This document shows, one piece after another, positions 54,001-61,632 of a stretch of DNA of 64,000 nt. Source of the DNA: Calditrichota bacterium (GTDB lineage: Bacteria > Electryoneota > RPQS01); contig JACJWA010000001.1 in assembly GCA_020637395.1 (NCBI GenBank), forward strand, positions 1,364,001 through 1,428,000, in the 5' to 3' direction. Under the pieces are notes generated by a model, which was not told the origin of the DNA, searched no databases, and was given only the letters and a program-made list of their open reading frames with translations. Each line of letters opens with the position of its first letter. Position 1 is the stretch's first letter. Both the position numbers and the translations under genes were made by a program.

Positions 54001-57000
54001 CGGACGATGATGTTAGCTACACCAACTTCGGTTCCCGCGGTATATGTCACTGTTGCAACACCTGCGTCGTTGGTCGTCACTGTCGCAGGCACCGAACCAA
54101 GCGAGGTTCCACAGAGGATCGTCGCGTTCGGGATAGCGATTGTGCTCGTGGTTTCGCGAAGATTGATCGTGAGGGTCGCCGTGGCCGAGCCGTTCGCGGG
54201 AAGCAATTGTATGCTGCTGCCTGCGTTCAATTCGACACCCAACAAACGCAGCGTGTCCTGTGATGCGCTGCGTTCAATCGCTGCTTCGATAGGCGCGTTC
54301 ATATCTGAGTAGGAGGCAGCCGCCGTAAACACAGAATGTGCGACACCGTTTTCGTCTGCAAGCGCCGTTTCCGGAGTGAACGTGCCATTGCTTACGGCCG
54401 TGAACGTGACCGCCGTACCTGGCACGGGATGTCCGCCTTCGTCAAAGATAGTCGCTTGAACTGCCGTGCTTGCAATTCCGTTCGCCAAGAGTTCGTAGTT
54501 TCCGACACTCATTACCAGGTTCTCGGCTTCCGTGTTGGTCAGCGTAATACCGGTTTCAGCTCTTAGCTCGTCGCCGTAACTTGCGCCAATCTCGACGTCT
54601 CCAGGCTCGTCGTCCGACATATAGGTCGCCGTTGCGATACCGCTTTCATTGGTTTCGGCGAACTGTTCCACCGAACCAGCCGTCGCTGAAAATCGCACGG
54701 GAACGCCCGCCACAGCGATTCCGCTTGACGTTTCGCGAATCGTTGCGCGCACATCCGTGGTGGACTCTCCGTCTGCAGGCAGCATGTCATCGGCCAGGCT
54801 GACCAAGACGGTTACGCCGCGCATCGTAAGAGTGTAAGTTCCGACTTCTCCGTCCACTTCGGCACTGACCTGCTGAGATGCGTTTGTGGTGGACGGTCCG
54901 CTGTAGAAGCGAGCTGTTGCAATACCTGAATTGTTGGTGATCGAGGAGATTGCTTCAAGTGTTCCAATTCCAGCATTGACGCTCCACACTACGGTGCGGC
55001 CGTTGATAGGCTGATTGAACTCATCGCGGACCGTGCAGGTGAGCAATACGGAGGATGTTCCGTCCGCAAGCAGTGATGAGCTTTCGCTCGACAGCGACAC
55101 ACCCGCCACTTCTGCGGCCAGGAACTCGACTTCGCCATAGCCGCTGGCTTGCTCTGCCGTTGCAACAATGGCGCAGTGGCCGACCTGTACGGAACTTGTC
55201 AAATTGGTCGTGAACATGCCCGAGGCATTTGTGAAGCCGGAGGTCGGCAATAACGTTCCCAACGTTGACGTGATCGAAATCGGAATGCCACCGCGCAGCG
55301 GATTCCCGTATGCGTCATACACACGACACACAATCTGAGTGCTGCTCACTCCGTCTGCGGGCATTTCGGTGACGCCAGGCGTAACTTCCACCGTAGCCGG
55401 TGAGCCAGCCGTGTAGGTTACCGTCTCCTGCGCACTCAGCCCACCGGTGGTTGCACTGATATCATCATCGCCGGCGGTTGTAGAGCTCGTGAGAGTCGCC
55501 ACTGCGTAGCCGTTTTGCGTCACTGCGCTGAACACGCTGAACACAGAATTATGACGATCCGGGCCGCGCAGCACTCGATCACTCGATGAACTGCTTACGC
55601 GACTCCAGTTGTCTTGAACGACCGCACTTCCGTTCTTGCTGCTGATCCGCTCGCGACCACGCTCGGTCACAACGGCGGGACCGCCCAGTTGGCCAAGCTC
55701 AGACGTAAACGTCACGACCGTGCCGTTCGATACCGGACGATTTTCACTGTCCAGAACTTGCGCGCGAAGTGTTGATGTCGAGCTGCCGTCTGCAACCAAC
55801 TGCCGCGGATTAACCGTCAGTGAAAGGTGTTCGGCGGCAGTCGCGCGCAGATAGATACTCGCGCTCCCATTGATCGAACCATTCAGAGCCGTAACCGTTG
55901 CATTGCCTGCATTCAGTCCGGCACGGAATGTCGAGGCTGCATATCCCGAAGCGTCGGTGGACGCGGATTCTGAAATCGTTCCGCCCGACGAGCTGAACGC
56001 AACGATAGTCCCGGGAAGAGCGGGATTTCCGTAAGTGTCCCTTGCCAGCACTCGTACGGTCGTTTCACTTGAATTGTCTGCGAACAGAGTGTCTTCCATT
56101 GCATTCACAGTGAGCGAAGCAAGCGCGCCCGGCTGAATCGAGATGCCGACTGAGCCGTTTATACCGCCGGTAGATGCCGTAATGGTCACAGTACCGGATG
56201 TTACCGGCGCACGATAGGTAGTGGTCGCAATTCCATCTTGCGTCGTGACCGCCTGCGCTGAGAAGGATCCCGAATTTGCGCTGAACGTCACGAGAACATT
56301 GCTTTGAAGGGTTTCACCGTCTTCGCCGATCACGCGAGCACTTACAACAGCGGTGTCTGACCCCGCTGTCATCGTCGAGTTCGACGTGTTTACTTGAATG
56401 GACTGCGCTTCAACGGGTTCAAGGAAATTCACGAAAACCGTGTCAGAGTTTTCGTTGTACTGCGCAATCACCATTGCTCGCCCGATTGCTTCAGTTGAGG
56501 TTAGCATGGCGATAGCGGTTCCCGTCTGGGCATCTGTAACAGCCGGTGAGGTGATTACACCCAAAGTCGTCGTGAAGTTGACTTCCGCACCGCCAACTGG
56601 ATTGTTGCCAGCCGTACGGACTCGTGCGCGGATTTGAGTCTGCGAAGCCCCGTTGTCCGCAAACAAAGAGTCGTCGTCGGCCGCAACAGTGACCAGCCCA
56701 TTCGGATCAGAACCAGTTTCAGTAACCGAGAAGGTTCTGCTCTGTGTGGTCTGCATACTCACGAGTTCGACATGCAAGGAGACATTTCCCACCTCCGCCG
56801 GAGCGGTATAGGGAGTGCGTGCCTTGCCGTAGTTGTCGGTGATCACGGTCGTATCTGTCCCTGACGTGCCAAACGTCCCCCGGGTAACCGTGAACCGTAC
56901 GTTCTCGCTCGGAGCGGGCTCTTGCTGTTCGTTGACTACTCGCGCTTCAATCCAGCCAGTGGCAGAAGGAAGAATCTCCGGCGGATCCACAATGACGGTG

Positions 57001-57134
57001 TCAATAAACGCGAGCGTTTCCCGCGCAGAGGACACGGGACTCAGGTCGCCTTTCTGTTCGCAACCAAACCACAGGGCGACGCTGAGCAGCATCCCCATGG
57101 GCAACCAAAACTGTACTGGCAAACGGCGCTGCAT
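51069..57134 (-). CDS. Giant Ig-like (Big/invasin-type) repeat lipoprotein, candidate pilus-associated adhesin
   Basis: From ATG 57134 (GGAG eight bases upstream) the protein has 2,021 residues. The signal peptide ends in a lipobox (LWFGC at about residue 25). Almost all the rest is about 19 Ig-like repeats of about 90-100 residues with the invasin/Big-type pattern LxADGxSxTxxxAxVxDxxGNPV, xVxF, and TNxxGxA. Repeats around residues 770-1545 alternate between two types. The fifth repeat carries a Ser/Arg-rich insertion (about 55520-55690). The N-terminal cysteine lipid would hold it in a membrane with a long stalk outside. It follows the sigma-54 activator gene by 20 bases and precedes the barrel and minor pilin genes. 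Adhesin function is inferred; no ligand-binding domain is recognised. Confidence 0.9.
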   Translation of the reverse strand: MQRRLPVQFWLPMGMLLSVALWFGCEQKGDLSPVSSARETLAFIDTVIVDPPEILPSATGWIEARVVNEQQEPAPSENVRFTVTRGTFGTSGTDTTVITDNYGKARTPYTAPAEVGNVSLHVELVSMQTTQSRTFSVTETGSDPNGLVTVAADDDSLFADNGASQTQIRARVRTAGNNPVGGAEVNFTTTLGVITSPAVTDAQTGTAIAMLTSTEAIGRAMVIAQYNENSDTVFVNFLEPVEAQSIQVNTSNSTMTAGSDTAVVSARVIGEDGETLQSNVLVTFSANSGSFSAQAVTTQDGIATTTYRAPVTSGTVTITASTGGINGSVGISIQPGALASLTVNAMEDTLFADNSSETTVRVLARDTYGNPALPGTIVAFSSSGGTISESASTDASGYAASTFRAGLNAGNATVTALNGSINGSASIYLRATAAEHLSLTVNPRQLVADGSSTSTLRAQVLDSENRPVSNGTVVTFTSELGQLGGPAVVTERGRERISSKNGSAVVQDNWSRVSSSSSDRVLRGPDRHNSVFSVFSAVTQNGYAVATLTSSTTAGDDDISATTGGLSAQETVTYTAGSPATVEVTPGVTEMPADGVSSTQIVCRVYDAYGNPLRGGIPISITSTLGTLLPTSGFTNASGMFTTNLTSSVQVGHCAIVATAEQASGYGEVEFLAAEVAGVSLSSESSSLLADGTSSVLLTCTVRDEFNQPINGRTVVWSVNAGIGTLEAISSITNNSGIATARFYSGPSTTNASQQVSAEVDGEVGTYTLTMRGVTVLVSLADDMLPADGESTTDVRATIRETSSGIAVAGVPVRFSATAGSVEQFAETNESGIATATYMSDDEPGDVEIGASYGDELRAETGITLTNTEAENLVMSVGNYELLANGIASTAVQATIFDEGGHPVPGTAVTFTAVSNGTFTPETALADENGVAHSVFTAAASYSDMNAPIEAAIERSASQDTLRLLGVELNAGSSIQLLPANGSATATLTINLRETTSTIAIPNATILCGTSLGSVPATVTTNDAGVATVTYTAGTEVGVANIIVRYGNQLRDTVAINLFSPSPSALELSSVASSILADGMSTSALICRLIDQSGSPIPNVPVVWSTVGTGSLLSGTTYTDSEGLAANTFRSAGNVSDGQTIIRVNTQSASDSVTINTRGVTIQASAQYSAMPANGASSNSIQVHVRETTSLVAIPNMAVTFGSSLGIIPASAVTNASGVATASLTAASSSGIAEVICNIGSQLSDTVEVNMYAPTPQSVSVVPQHTSVRADGISSVSVSAIVTDAMGVALSGAPVTWTASGFSYTPVTTMTNAQGMATLNFLPSARTANLASTLMATSETAQGFVEITLRGVTVTANAVPNLVIADGISTSEIQVHVYETASEIAISGAEVSFGTNFGTIPNSATTNESGVASVSLQASTQTGTALISASYGETLTSQATVTFAASTPTTISLTANPTILFADNSSSSTLVANVTDQNGNPVPNGTQVRFSIPPQSGTLENLRTTTGGVANNTLVSSSTPDTFFVAAWPESNPSVRDSVQIIYRVGDPSNVILSATVDSLAADGISTDSVTARVTDAVGHLLPNVEVQFSTTIGNITASRTTNAQGLATVPFSSSQTGTAIITASAGSATGHYTVYLLPGDPNSIQLSFSPNSVGVRGSGRNETLLITATVRDANNNPVLDGTDVFFNINNSPGGGDFLSSTGAIPTINGTATVAYNSGTVSGTARVRAVCEGISGVSTEILIYAGPPYIENILDGCLSSHMAIGASPCNMFGMDRVGESVEVVCLVGDRYNNPVTPGTAVYFTTSGGVITTGTGYTDSSGFARVTLYSGNPLPTVSRWLNTLTDPNLGTSILCSDVPDRDGVAKLLVKTAGVDATGDSVWVWSTTNVIFDYSQPILNIREVTVNGDPNERTLFIGENALIRFALHDFNYWPMVAGTVVSFSASSGNVYPTEIEIGCPGDTSYTISFFNNLTITDDDVATPVLISVDAAYGSAYAFTETFTLRAAFNSLAMPEGRDEEIIQ
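52500..54826 (-). repeat. Alternating two-domain Ig-like repeat array in the giant lipoprotein
   Basis: About residues 770-1545 hold four pairs of Ig domains. The first domain of each pair has a (R/Y)ET motif then F-G-T-like strand (VRETTSLVAI, VYETASEIAI). The second has a D-x-x-G-x-P-V/I motif. Pairs are linked by short segments such as RGVTV. This supports amplification of a two-domain unit of about 185 residues rather than of single domains. Confidence 0.6.
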
Positions 57135-57153
57135 CACATGCACTCCTTGCGCT

Positions 57154-58131
57154 TTATCCACAGTTATAACTCTTCAACTTATACAATAGCGAGCGGTGGG
57201 AAATCTCGAGTAGCTTTGCCGCGCGCGTTCGATTGTTTCCCGTCAGCTTCAGCGCTCGTTTGATCAACGCGCTCTCTACTTCCGGTATCACTTGGGCCAA
57301 TGCCCTTTTTATGCTAACTTCGTCCCCGGGAAGTGCAACTGCAAGTTCCGGATTTGTGGTTTCTCTATTCTGCTCGCGCGGAATCTCCAGTTTTTCGCCG
57401 CCATCCAGTATCACGGCTCGCTCCACGGCGTTTTCAAGCTCTCGCACGTTACCGGGCCACGTGTACTCCAACAAGCTTTCGATGCTGGCCGACGGCAGCC
57501 CCTTTACTCCTTCCGCTACACCAGAAGACATCAGAAAGTGATTCGCAAGCGGAACAATGTCTTCTCTGCGCTCGCGAAGAGGCGGCATGTACAGAGGTAC
57601 AACGCTCAATCTGTAGTACAGGTCTTCGCGAAAAGAGCCTTGTGCCACTGCCACTTCGAGATCTCGCGACGTTGTCGCGATGATTCGGGCATTTGTCTGG
57701 CACTCGTCTATAGCCCCCACTCGCCTGAAGGTACCCTCTTGAAGTACACGCAGCAGTTTCGCTTGAACTGACATGGGAAGCTCGCCGATCTCGTCCAGCA
57801 CCAGTGTGCCCGAGCGAGCTTCATCAAAAAAACCTTGTTTGTCCCGAATAGCTCCGCTAAATGCTCCCCGAACATGCCCAAACAACTCAGATTCAAAGAG
57901 TGTTTCGGGAATCGCGGCGCAGTTCACAGTAACAAACTCGTGGTTTCGCGTTGGACCATTCAGATGAATTGTCTTGGCGATCAAGTTCTTTCCTGTTCCT
58001 GACTCGCCATGTATGAGAATCGTTGTCCGATACGGAGCAACTCGCTGCGCCTTCTTTATTATGTCGCGCATCGCTGTAGACTCTGCTACAACAAATTCCC
58101 TGGCCAGATCTTTCGTGCTGCCCGTTTTCAA
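57154..58131 (-). CDS. Sigma-54-dependent activator without receiver domain
   Basis: The 325-residue protein consists of an AAA+ domain and a Fis-type helix-turn-helix. Walker A GESGTGKN is at 42-49, the sigma-54 contact loop reads GAFSGA at 89-94 (Thr to Ser in GAFTGA), Walker B is LVLDEIGE, and WPGNVRELEN is followed by RAAKLLEISHRSLLYKL at the C-terminus. The N-terminal regulatory domain is absent. The start is TTG with GGAG upstream and an in-frame stop directly before it, so no longer protein is possible. It heads the pilus run and probably activates sigma-54 genes constitutively or through a partner. Confidence 0.9.
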   Translation of the reverse strand: MKTGSTKDLAREFVVAESTAMRDIIKKAQRVAPYRTTILIHGESGTGKNLIAKTIHLNGPTRNHEFVTVNCAAIPETLFESELFGHVRGAFSGAIRDKQGFFDEARSGTLVLDEIGELPMSVQAKLLRVLQEGTFRRVGAIDECQTNARIIATTSRDLEVAVAQGSFREDLYYRLSVVPLYMPPLRERREDIVPLANHFLMSSGVAEGVKGLPSASIESLLEYTWPGNVRELENAVERAVILDGGEKLEIPREQNRETTNPELAVALPGDEVSIKRALAQVIPEVESALIKRALKLTGNNRTRAAKLLEISHRSLLYKLKSYNCG

Positions 58132-58344
58132 TCAGTTGCTCCGACGGTCGCTTTTCAGGTGTCTCTTTACCCCCATGAAACCTTTTGCAAGGCATGTGCC
58201 ATGCCCATCGTACCGACTATCTCTTTGTTTTTCTATCGCATCCTCGGCTCCCGCTTGTTCGGCAACTCAATCCATTGCAATTGAATTCGCAGTTTATTGC
58301 CCAGAGCACCTTTTCCCTTTGCCAATTCTTGCATGTTGCAAAAC

Positions 58345-58374
58345 AAAAACCCGCGGCACATGGCCGCGGGCTTT
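58345..58374 (-). terminator. Terminator of pilA
   Basis: Read on the minus strand, CCCGCGG pairs with CCGCGGG around a 7-base loop and is followed by TTTTTGTTTTG. It lies 20 bases after the pilA stop. The 210 bases between it and the TTG at 58131 show no gene and no clear promoter. Confidence 0.85.
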
Positions 58375-58393
58375 TGCTCTACGATCGTACCGC

Positions 58394-58810
58394 TTACTGG
58401 ATGCCTTCCGGCGTTGCAGTAAGAGTCGTGCCAGCGTTGTCATAGCATACGACGTCAATCGAATAGGACGTCGGCGATGACGCGCCGTCATAGGTGTACC
58501 CAAAGCTCACAAAGTTGTCGCCTGTGGGCAGGGACATATAGGGATTGCCCTGCGGGTCCACAAGCACCGTCGCGGCAGTCGCGAGCGTCAACGCGGCGGG
58601 ATAGTCCGCATTGTCAATTTCGAACATACCCAGAGCCTGACGATACAGGTCAAGGTCGGCACGAGCGGCGCCGACACGCGCGCGGTCCTGAGCGCCCATG
58701 AAACGCGGAACCGCCACTGCGGCCAGAATACCGATGATCACGATCACGACCAACAATTCGATGAGCGTGAATCCCTTTTGGTGCTTCTTGTTACGAATCT
58801 TCTTCAACAT
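58394..58810 (-). CDS. pilA: Major type IV pilin PilA
   Basis: From ATG 58810 (AGGAGA upstream) the protein has 138 residues. A basic leader (LKKIRNKKHQKG) is followed by the prepilin cut G^FTLIE with Glu5 and a hydrophobic helix (LLVVIVIIGILAAVAVPRFM). The C-terminal half resembles short type IVa or GspG-like pilins (ADLDLYRQALGMFEIDNADYP). It is the main pilus subunit, processed by PilD. A sigma-54 promoter and upstream repeats lie before it, a terminator after it, so it is a single-gene unit with strong expression expected. Confidence 0.93.
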   Translation of the reverse strand: MLKKIRNKKHQKGFTLIELLVVIVIIGILAAVAVPRFMGAQDRARVGAARADLDLYRQALGMFEIDNADYPAALTLATAATVLVDPQGNPYMSLPTGDNFVSFGYTYDGASSPTSYSIDVVCYDNAGTTLTATPEGIQ

Positions 58811-58873
58811 GATTGTCTCCTGACTTGGCTTAAACGGACACTTGGTGATACATCGTTGTTCGGTCTTTGTAAC

Positions 58874-58889
58874 AGCAACGCCTGTGCCA
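58874..58889 (-). promoter_or_regulatory. Predicted sigma-54 promoter of pilA
   Basis: On the minus strand TGGCAC at -24 and TTGCT at -12 with the standard spacing (TGGCAC, five bases, TTGCT). This matches the sigma-54 consensus at all key bases. The predicted start near 58862 gives a leader of about 50 bases before pilA. The adjacent pilR gene encodes the matching activator type. Confidence 0.85.
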
Positions 58890-58942
58890 CACCTGATCCG
58901 TTTTCCTACTCCGTTAGTTTCAAACATTTATACTACAACTGA

Positions 58943-58978
58943 CACTTTGCACTTTGCATGGTGGTTGAATTTCACCAC
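58943..58978 (-). promoter_or_regulatory. Candidate activator-binding region upstream of pilA
   Basis: An 18-base imperfect palindrome (58961-58978, GTGG...CCAC with 14 of 18 positions symmetric) lies about 72-90 bases upstream of the -24 element, a normal distance for a sigma-54 activator site. Next to it (58943-58958) CACTTTG is repeated in tandem. A GTGTC element, as in the Pseudomonas PilR site, overlaps it. Confidence 0.45.
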
Positions 58979-59020
58979 GGGGAATCGCCTGACTCGGTCT
59001 ATTGCTCGCAACCTGAGGTT

Positions 59021-60388
59021 TCATTGCGGTGGCCTGATTCCATATCGCTGCAGCTTCCGGTAGATCGTGGAGGGGTCAATTCCAAGAATCTCCGATGCGC
59101 GCTTCTTTTGCCAACCCGTTTCTTCAAGAACTTGGAGCAGATATGATCGCTCCATTTCATCCAAAGTCTGCGTCGCGGGCATTCGCGCTGACAATACCGC
59201 TCCTCGCTGTTCCGCTCCCGCAATGCGGCTCGGCAAGTGCGATACTTCAATATGCTCGTGGTCGCTGAGAATGACGAGCCGCTCAATCGTGTTCTCCAAC
59301 TCGCGCACATTGCCAGGCCAGCTATACTTCAAAAGCTTCATTTGCGCGTCCGGTGAAAACCTGCGGCGCGCCACAGAGAGTTTCTTGCAGGCACGCTCCA
59401 GGAAGTACTCAGATAGGTCTGCAATATCCTCTCGCCTGTCCCGAAGCGGTTTTATGTGAACCGGAATCACAGACAAGCGATAGTACAAATCAGGTCGAAA
59501 CTCACCACTTTGTTGCTTGGCATCCAAGTCAGCGTTTGTCGCAGCGATCACTCGCACATCTATCTTGATCGGCTTCGTCGCTCCGATCGGCAGTATCTCG
59601 CGTTCTTGCAGTGCCCGCAGCAATTTGACTTGAAGCGCTGGGGACATGTCACCAATTTCATCCAGAAACAGAGTGCCCCCGTTCGCCACCTTGAACAGCC
59701 CCTCCTTGTCGCGGACAGCACCCGTGAAACTGCCGCGTCTGTGACCAAATAATTCGCTTTCAAGAAGCGTGTCCGGCAGCGCTGCACAGTTCACGGTCAC
59801 GAAGTCACCCCGCGCGCGATCCGAATTGAAGTGCAGCACTTGAGCGATTAGCTCCTTGCCCGTTCCCGATTCTCCTGTGATCAGAATCGTGGAATCCGAT
59901 GGTGCTACCCGCCGAACCAACTCGAGCATGGTCTGCGTTTCACTCGAGTTGCCAATCATCTTAGGTTCGCCGCTTTCGACGCTGAGCTTAGCACGCAGCC
60001 TGCGGTTCTCGCGCTTCAGATCTATGCTTTCAATTGCCTTGCGAAGCACTACCTGCACTTCTTGAACGTGAAGCGGTTTCGTGATGTAGTCCATCGCTCC
60101 CAGGCGCAGCGCATCCACAGCCGACTCAAGGGACGCAAACGCAGTCATCACGATCACACCAAGCTGTTGATCCCGCTCCTTAATCCGCCTCAGGAGTTCC
60201 AGTCCGTCCAGCTCCGGCATTCGCAGGTCCGTAATGACCAGCAGATACACCTCTTCCTCAAGAGCCGCCAGCGCCTCGTGAGCCGAAGTCACCTTGTGCG
60301 CCGTGTATCCTTCTTCCGCGATAACCTCTTCAAGGTAGGACAGCAGCGCCGGTTCGTCGTCCACCAGCAATATCTTTTCTCGTTGCAT
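59021..60388 (-). CDS. pilR: Sigma-54-dependent response regulator PilR
   Basis: From ATG 60388 (AAGGG upstream) the protein has 455 residues: receiver domain with phospho-acceptor Asp54 (LLVITDLRMP) and KPLH, AAA+ domain with GESGTGKE, sigma-54 loop GSFTGA, and a Fis-type helix-turn-helix at the end (RASEILGIDPSTIYRKL). It is the expected activator of the pilA promoter directly downstream. No pilS kinase gene is next to it, so the phosphate donor lies elsewhere. It follows pilC by 25 bases. Confidence 0.93.
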   Translation of the reverse strand: MQREKILLVDDEPALLSYLEEVIAEEGYTAHKVTSAHEALAALEEEVYLLVITDLRMPELDGLELLRRIKERDQQLGVIVMTAFASLESAVDALRLGAMDYITKPLHVQEVQVVLRKAIESIDLKRENRRLRAKLSVESGEPKMIGNSSETQTMLELVRRVAPSDSTILITGESGTGKELIAQVLHFNSDRARGDFVTVNCAALPDTLLESELFGHRRGSFTGAVRDKEGLFKVANGGTLFLDEIGDMSPALQVKLLRALQEREILPIGATKPIKIDVRVIAATNADLDAKQQSGEFRPDLYYRLSVIPVHIKPLRDRREDIADLSEYFLERACKKLSVARRRFSPDAQMKLLKYSWPGNVRELENTIERLVILSDHEHIEVSHLPSRIAGAEQRGAVLSARMPATQTLDEMERSYLLQVLEETGWQKKRASEILGIDPSTIYRKLQRYGIRPPQ

Positions 60389-60413
60389 AATTCCCTTTGC
60401 GCTCGTTTTGCCG

Positions 60414-61616
60414 CTACTTGATCGCACCAATCATGTCGAACATCGGAAGGTACATGGACACAAGCAGTCCGCCGATTACAATACCCATCAACACAATCAC
60501 GATCGGCTCGATCAGCGATGTCATTGCGGCGACGGCTGCATCCACTTCCTCATCATAGAAATCTGCAATCTTCTCGAGCATCTCCGCGAGTCGTCCGGTC
60601 TGCTCGCCAACCGCAATCAACTGGCATACCATCGCCGGAAACACCGCCGTTTCAAGCAGAGGCTGCGTGATGTTCCTGCCTTCGCTGACGTCCTTTCGCA
60701 CTTTGTCAACCGCGCGTTGAATCACCACGTTTCCAGATGTCTTGGCGGTGATCTCGAGGCCGTGAAGAATCGGCACGCCCGAGGAAATCAGAACGCCGAG
60801 CGTCCGTGTGAATCTTGCCACAGCCGACTTTCTGATCACACTGCCAATGACCGGCGTCTTCAGCATGAATTTGTCCACCGTCGCCCGGCCGTTGGCGGTC
60901 TTGTGCCATCTTTTGAAAATGAAGAATCCAACAATGGCTACTCCAACTGCGGGAAGAAACGTTTGCTGCACAATCTGCGACAGCGTCAACACAAACTGCG
61001 TCGGCTTCGGAAGATCCGCGCCAAGATCCTTGAACATGTTTGCGAAAACAGGAATCACTTTCATGAGCAGGAAGATCGTCGCTCCAATCGCCACGCAGGC
61101 AATCACCGTCGGATAGATCATGGCACCTTTGACCTTTCGGCGCAAGGCGTCCGCCTTCTCCAAATACACTGCGAGCCGGTTAAACACCATTGCCAAAGCA
61201 CCACCTGTTTCTCCTGCATTAACCATGTGGACAAAGAGATTGTCAAACACGGCTTTGTGCTTGCTCATGGCTTCTGACAGCGATTCGCCACCGGCCACCT
61301 GATTGTGCACTTCCGCAATGGTTCGGCGAAACGTCTTGTTTTGCATCTGATCTACAAGAATCTGCAAGCACTGGTCAATTGGAAGACCTGCATTGATCAT
61401 GGTGCCGAAGAGACGCGCAAAGATCTTTAAGTCCTTGACGCCAACGCCCCCTCCAAAGCCGCCAACCTTGATGTCCTTTGGCTTACTCCGCACATCTTGG
61501 ACGACAATTCGACGCTGCCTGAGCTTGGAAATTGCCTCCTGCTTGTCGTTCGCCTCAATCTCGCCGTTAACGGTTCTTGCGCCCGCGCCGCGGCCTGAGT
61601 ACAGAAATACTGGCAT
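60414..61616 (-). CDS. pilC: Type IV pilus platform protein PilC
   Basis: From ATG 61616 the protein has 400 residues with two GspF/T2SF domains, three membrane helices, and typical motifs (GLPIDQCLQIL, SLSEAMSKH, MVNAGETGGAL, LLETAVFPAMVCQLIAVGEQTGRL). PilC is the inner-membrane platform joining the motor ATPases to the pilus. It overlaps the pilT gene end region by none; pilT stops 17 bases upstream. A longer reading of 24 codons has no homology. Confidence 0.95.
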   Translation of the reverse strand: MPVFLYSGRGAGARTVNGEIEANDKQEAISKLRQRRIVVQDVRSKPKDIKVGGFGGGVGVKDLKIFARLFGTMINAGLPIDQCLQILVDQMQNKTFRRTIAEVHNQVAGGESLSEAMSKHKAVFDNLFVHMVNAGETGGALAMVFNRLAVYLEKADALRRKVKGAMIYPTVIACVAIGATIFLLMKVIPVFANMFKDLGADLPKPTQFVLTLSQIVQQTFLPAVGVAIVGFFIFKRWHKTANGRATVDKFMLKTPVIGSVIRKSAVARFTRTLGVLISSGVPILHGLEITAKTSGNVVIQRAVDKVRKDVSEGRNITQPLLETAVFPAMVCQLIAVGEQTGRLAEMLEKIADFYDEEVDAAVAAMTSLIEPIVIVLMGIVIGGLLVSMYLPMFDMIGAIK

Positions 61617-61632
61617 GTGTTTTCTTTCCGGT

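Noticed and set aside
51069..57134. Repetitive DNA that might look like a CRISPR array or satellite
   Set aside because: Repeats are about 280 bases, diverged, and stay in frame through a single coding region.
57974..58480. A 168-codon open frame on the plus strand between pilA and the sigma-54 activator
   Set aside because: It overlaps the terminator of pilA and the start of the activator and has no recognisable features.
60408..61277. A 289-codon open frame opposite pilC
   Set aside because: It is His- and Arg-rich antisense reading without motifs.
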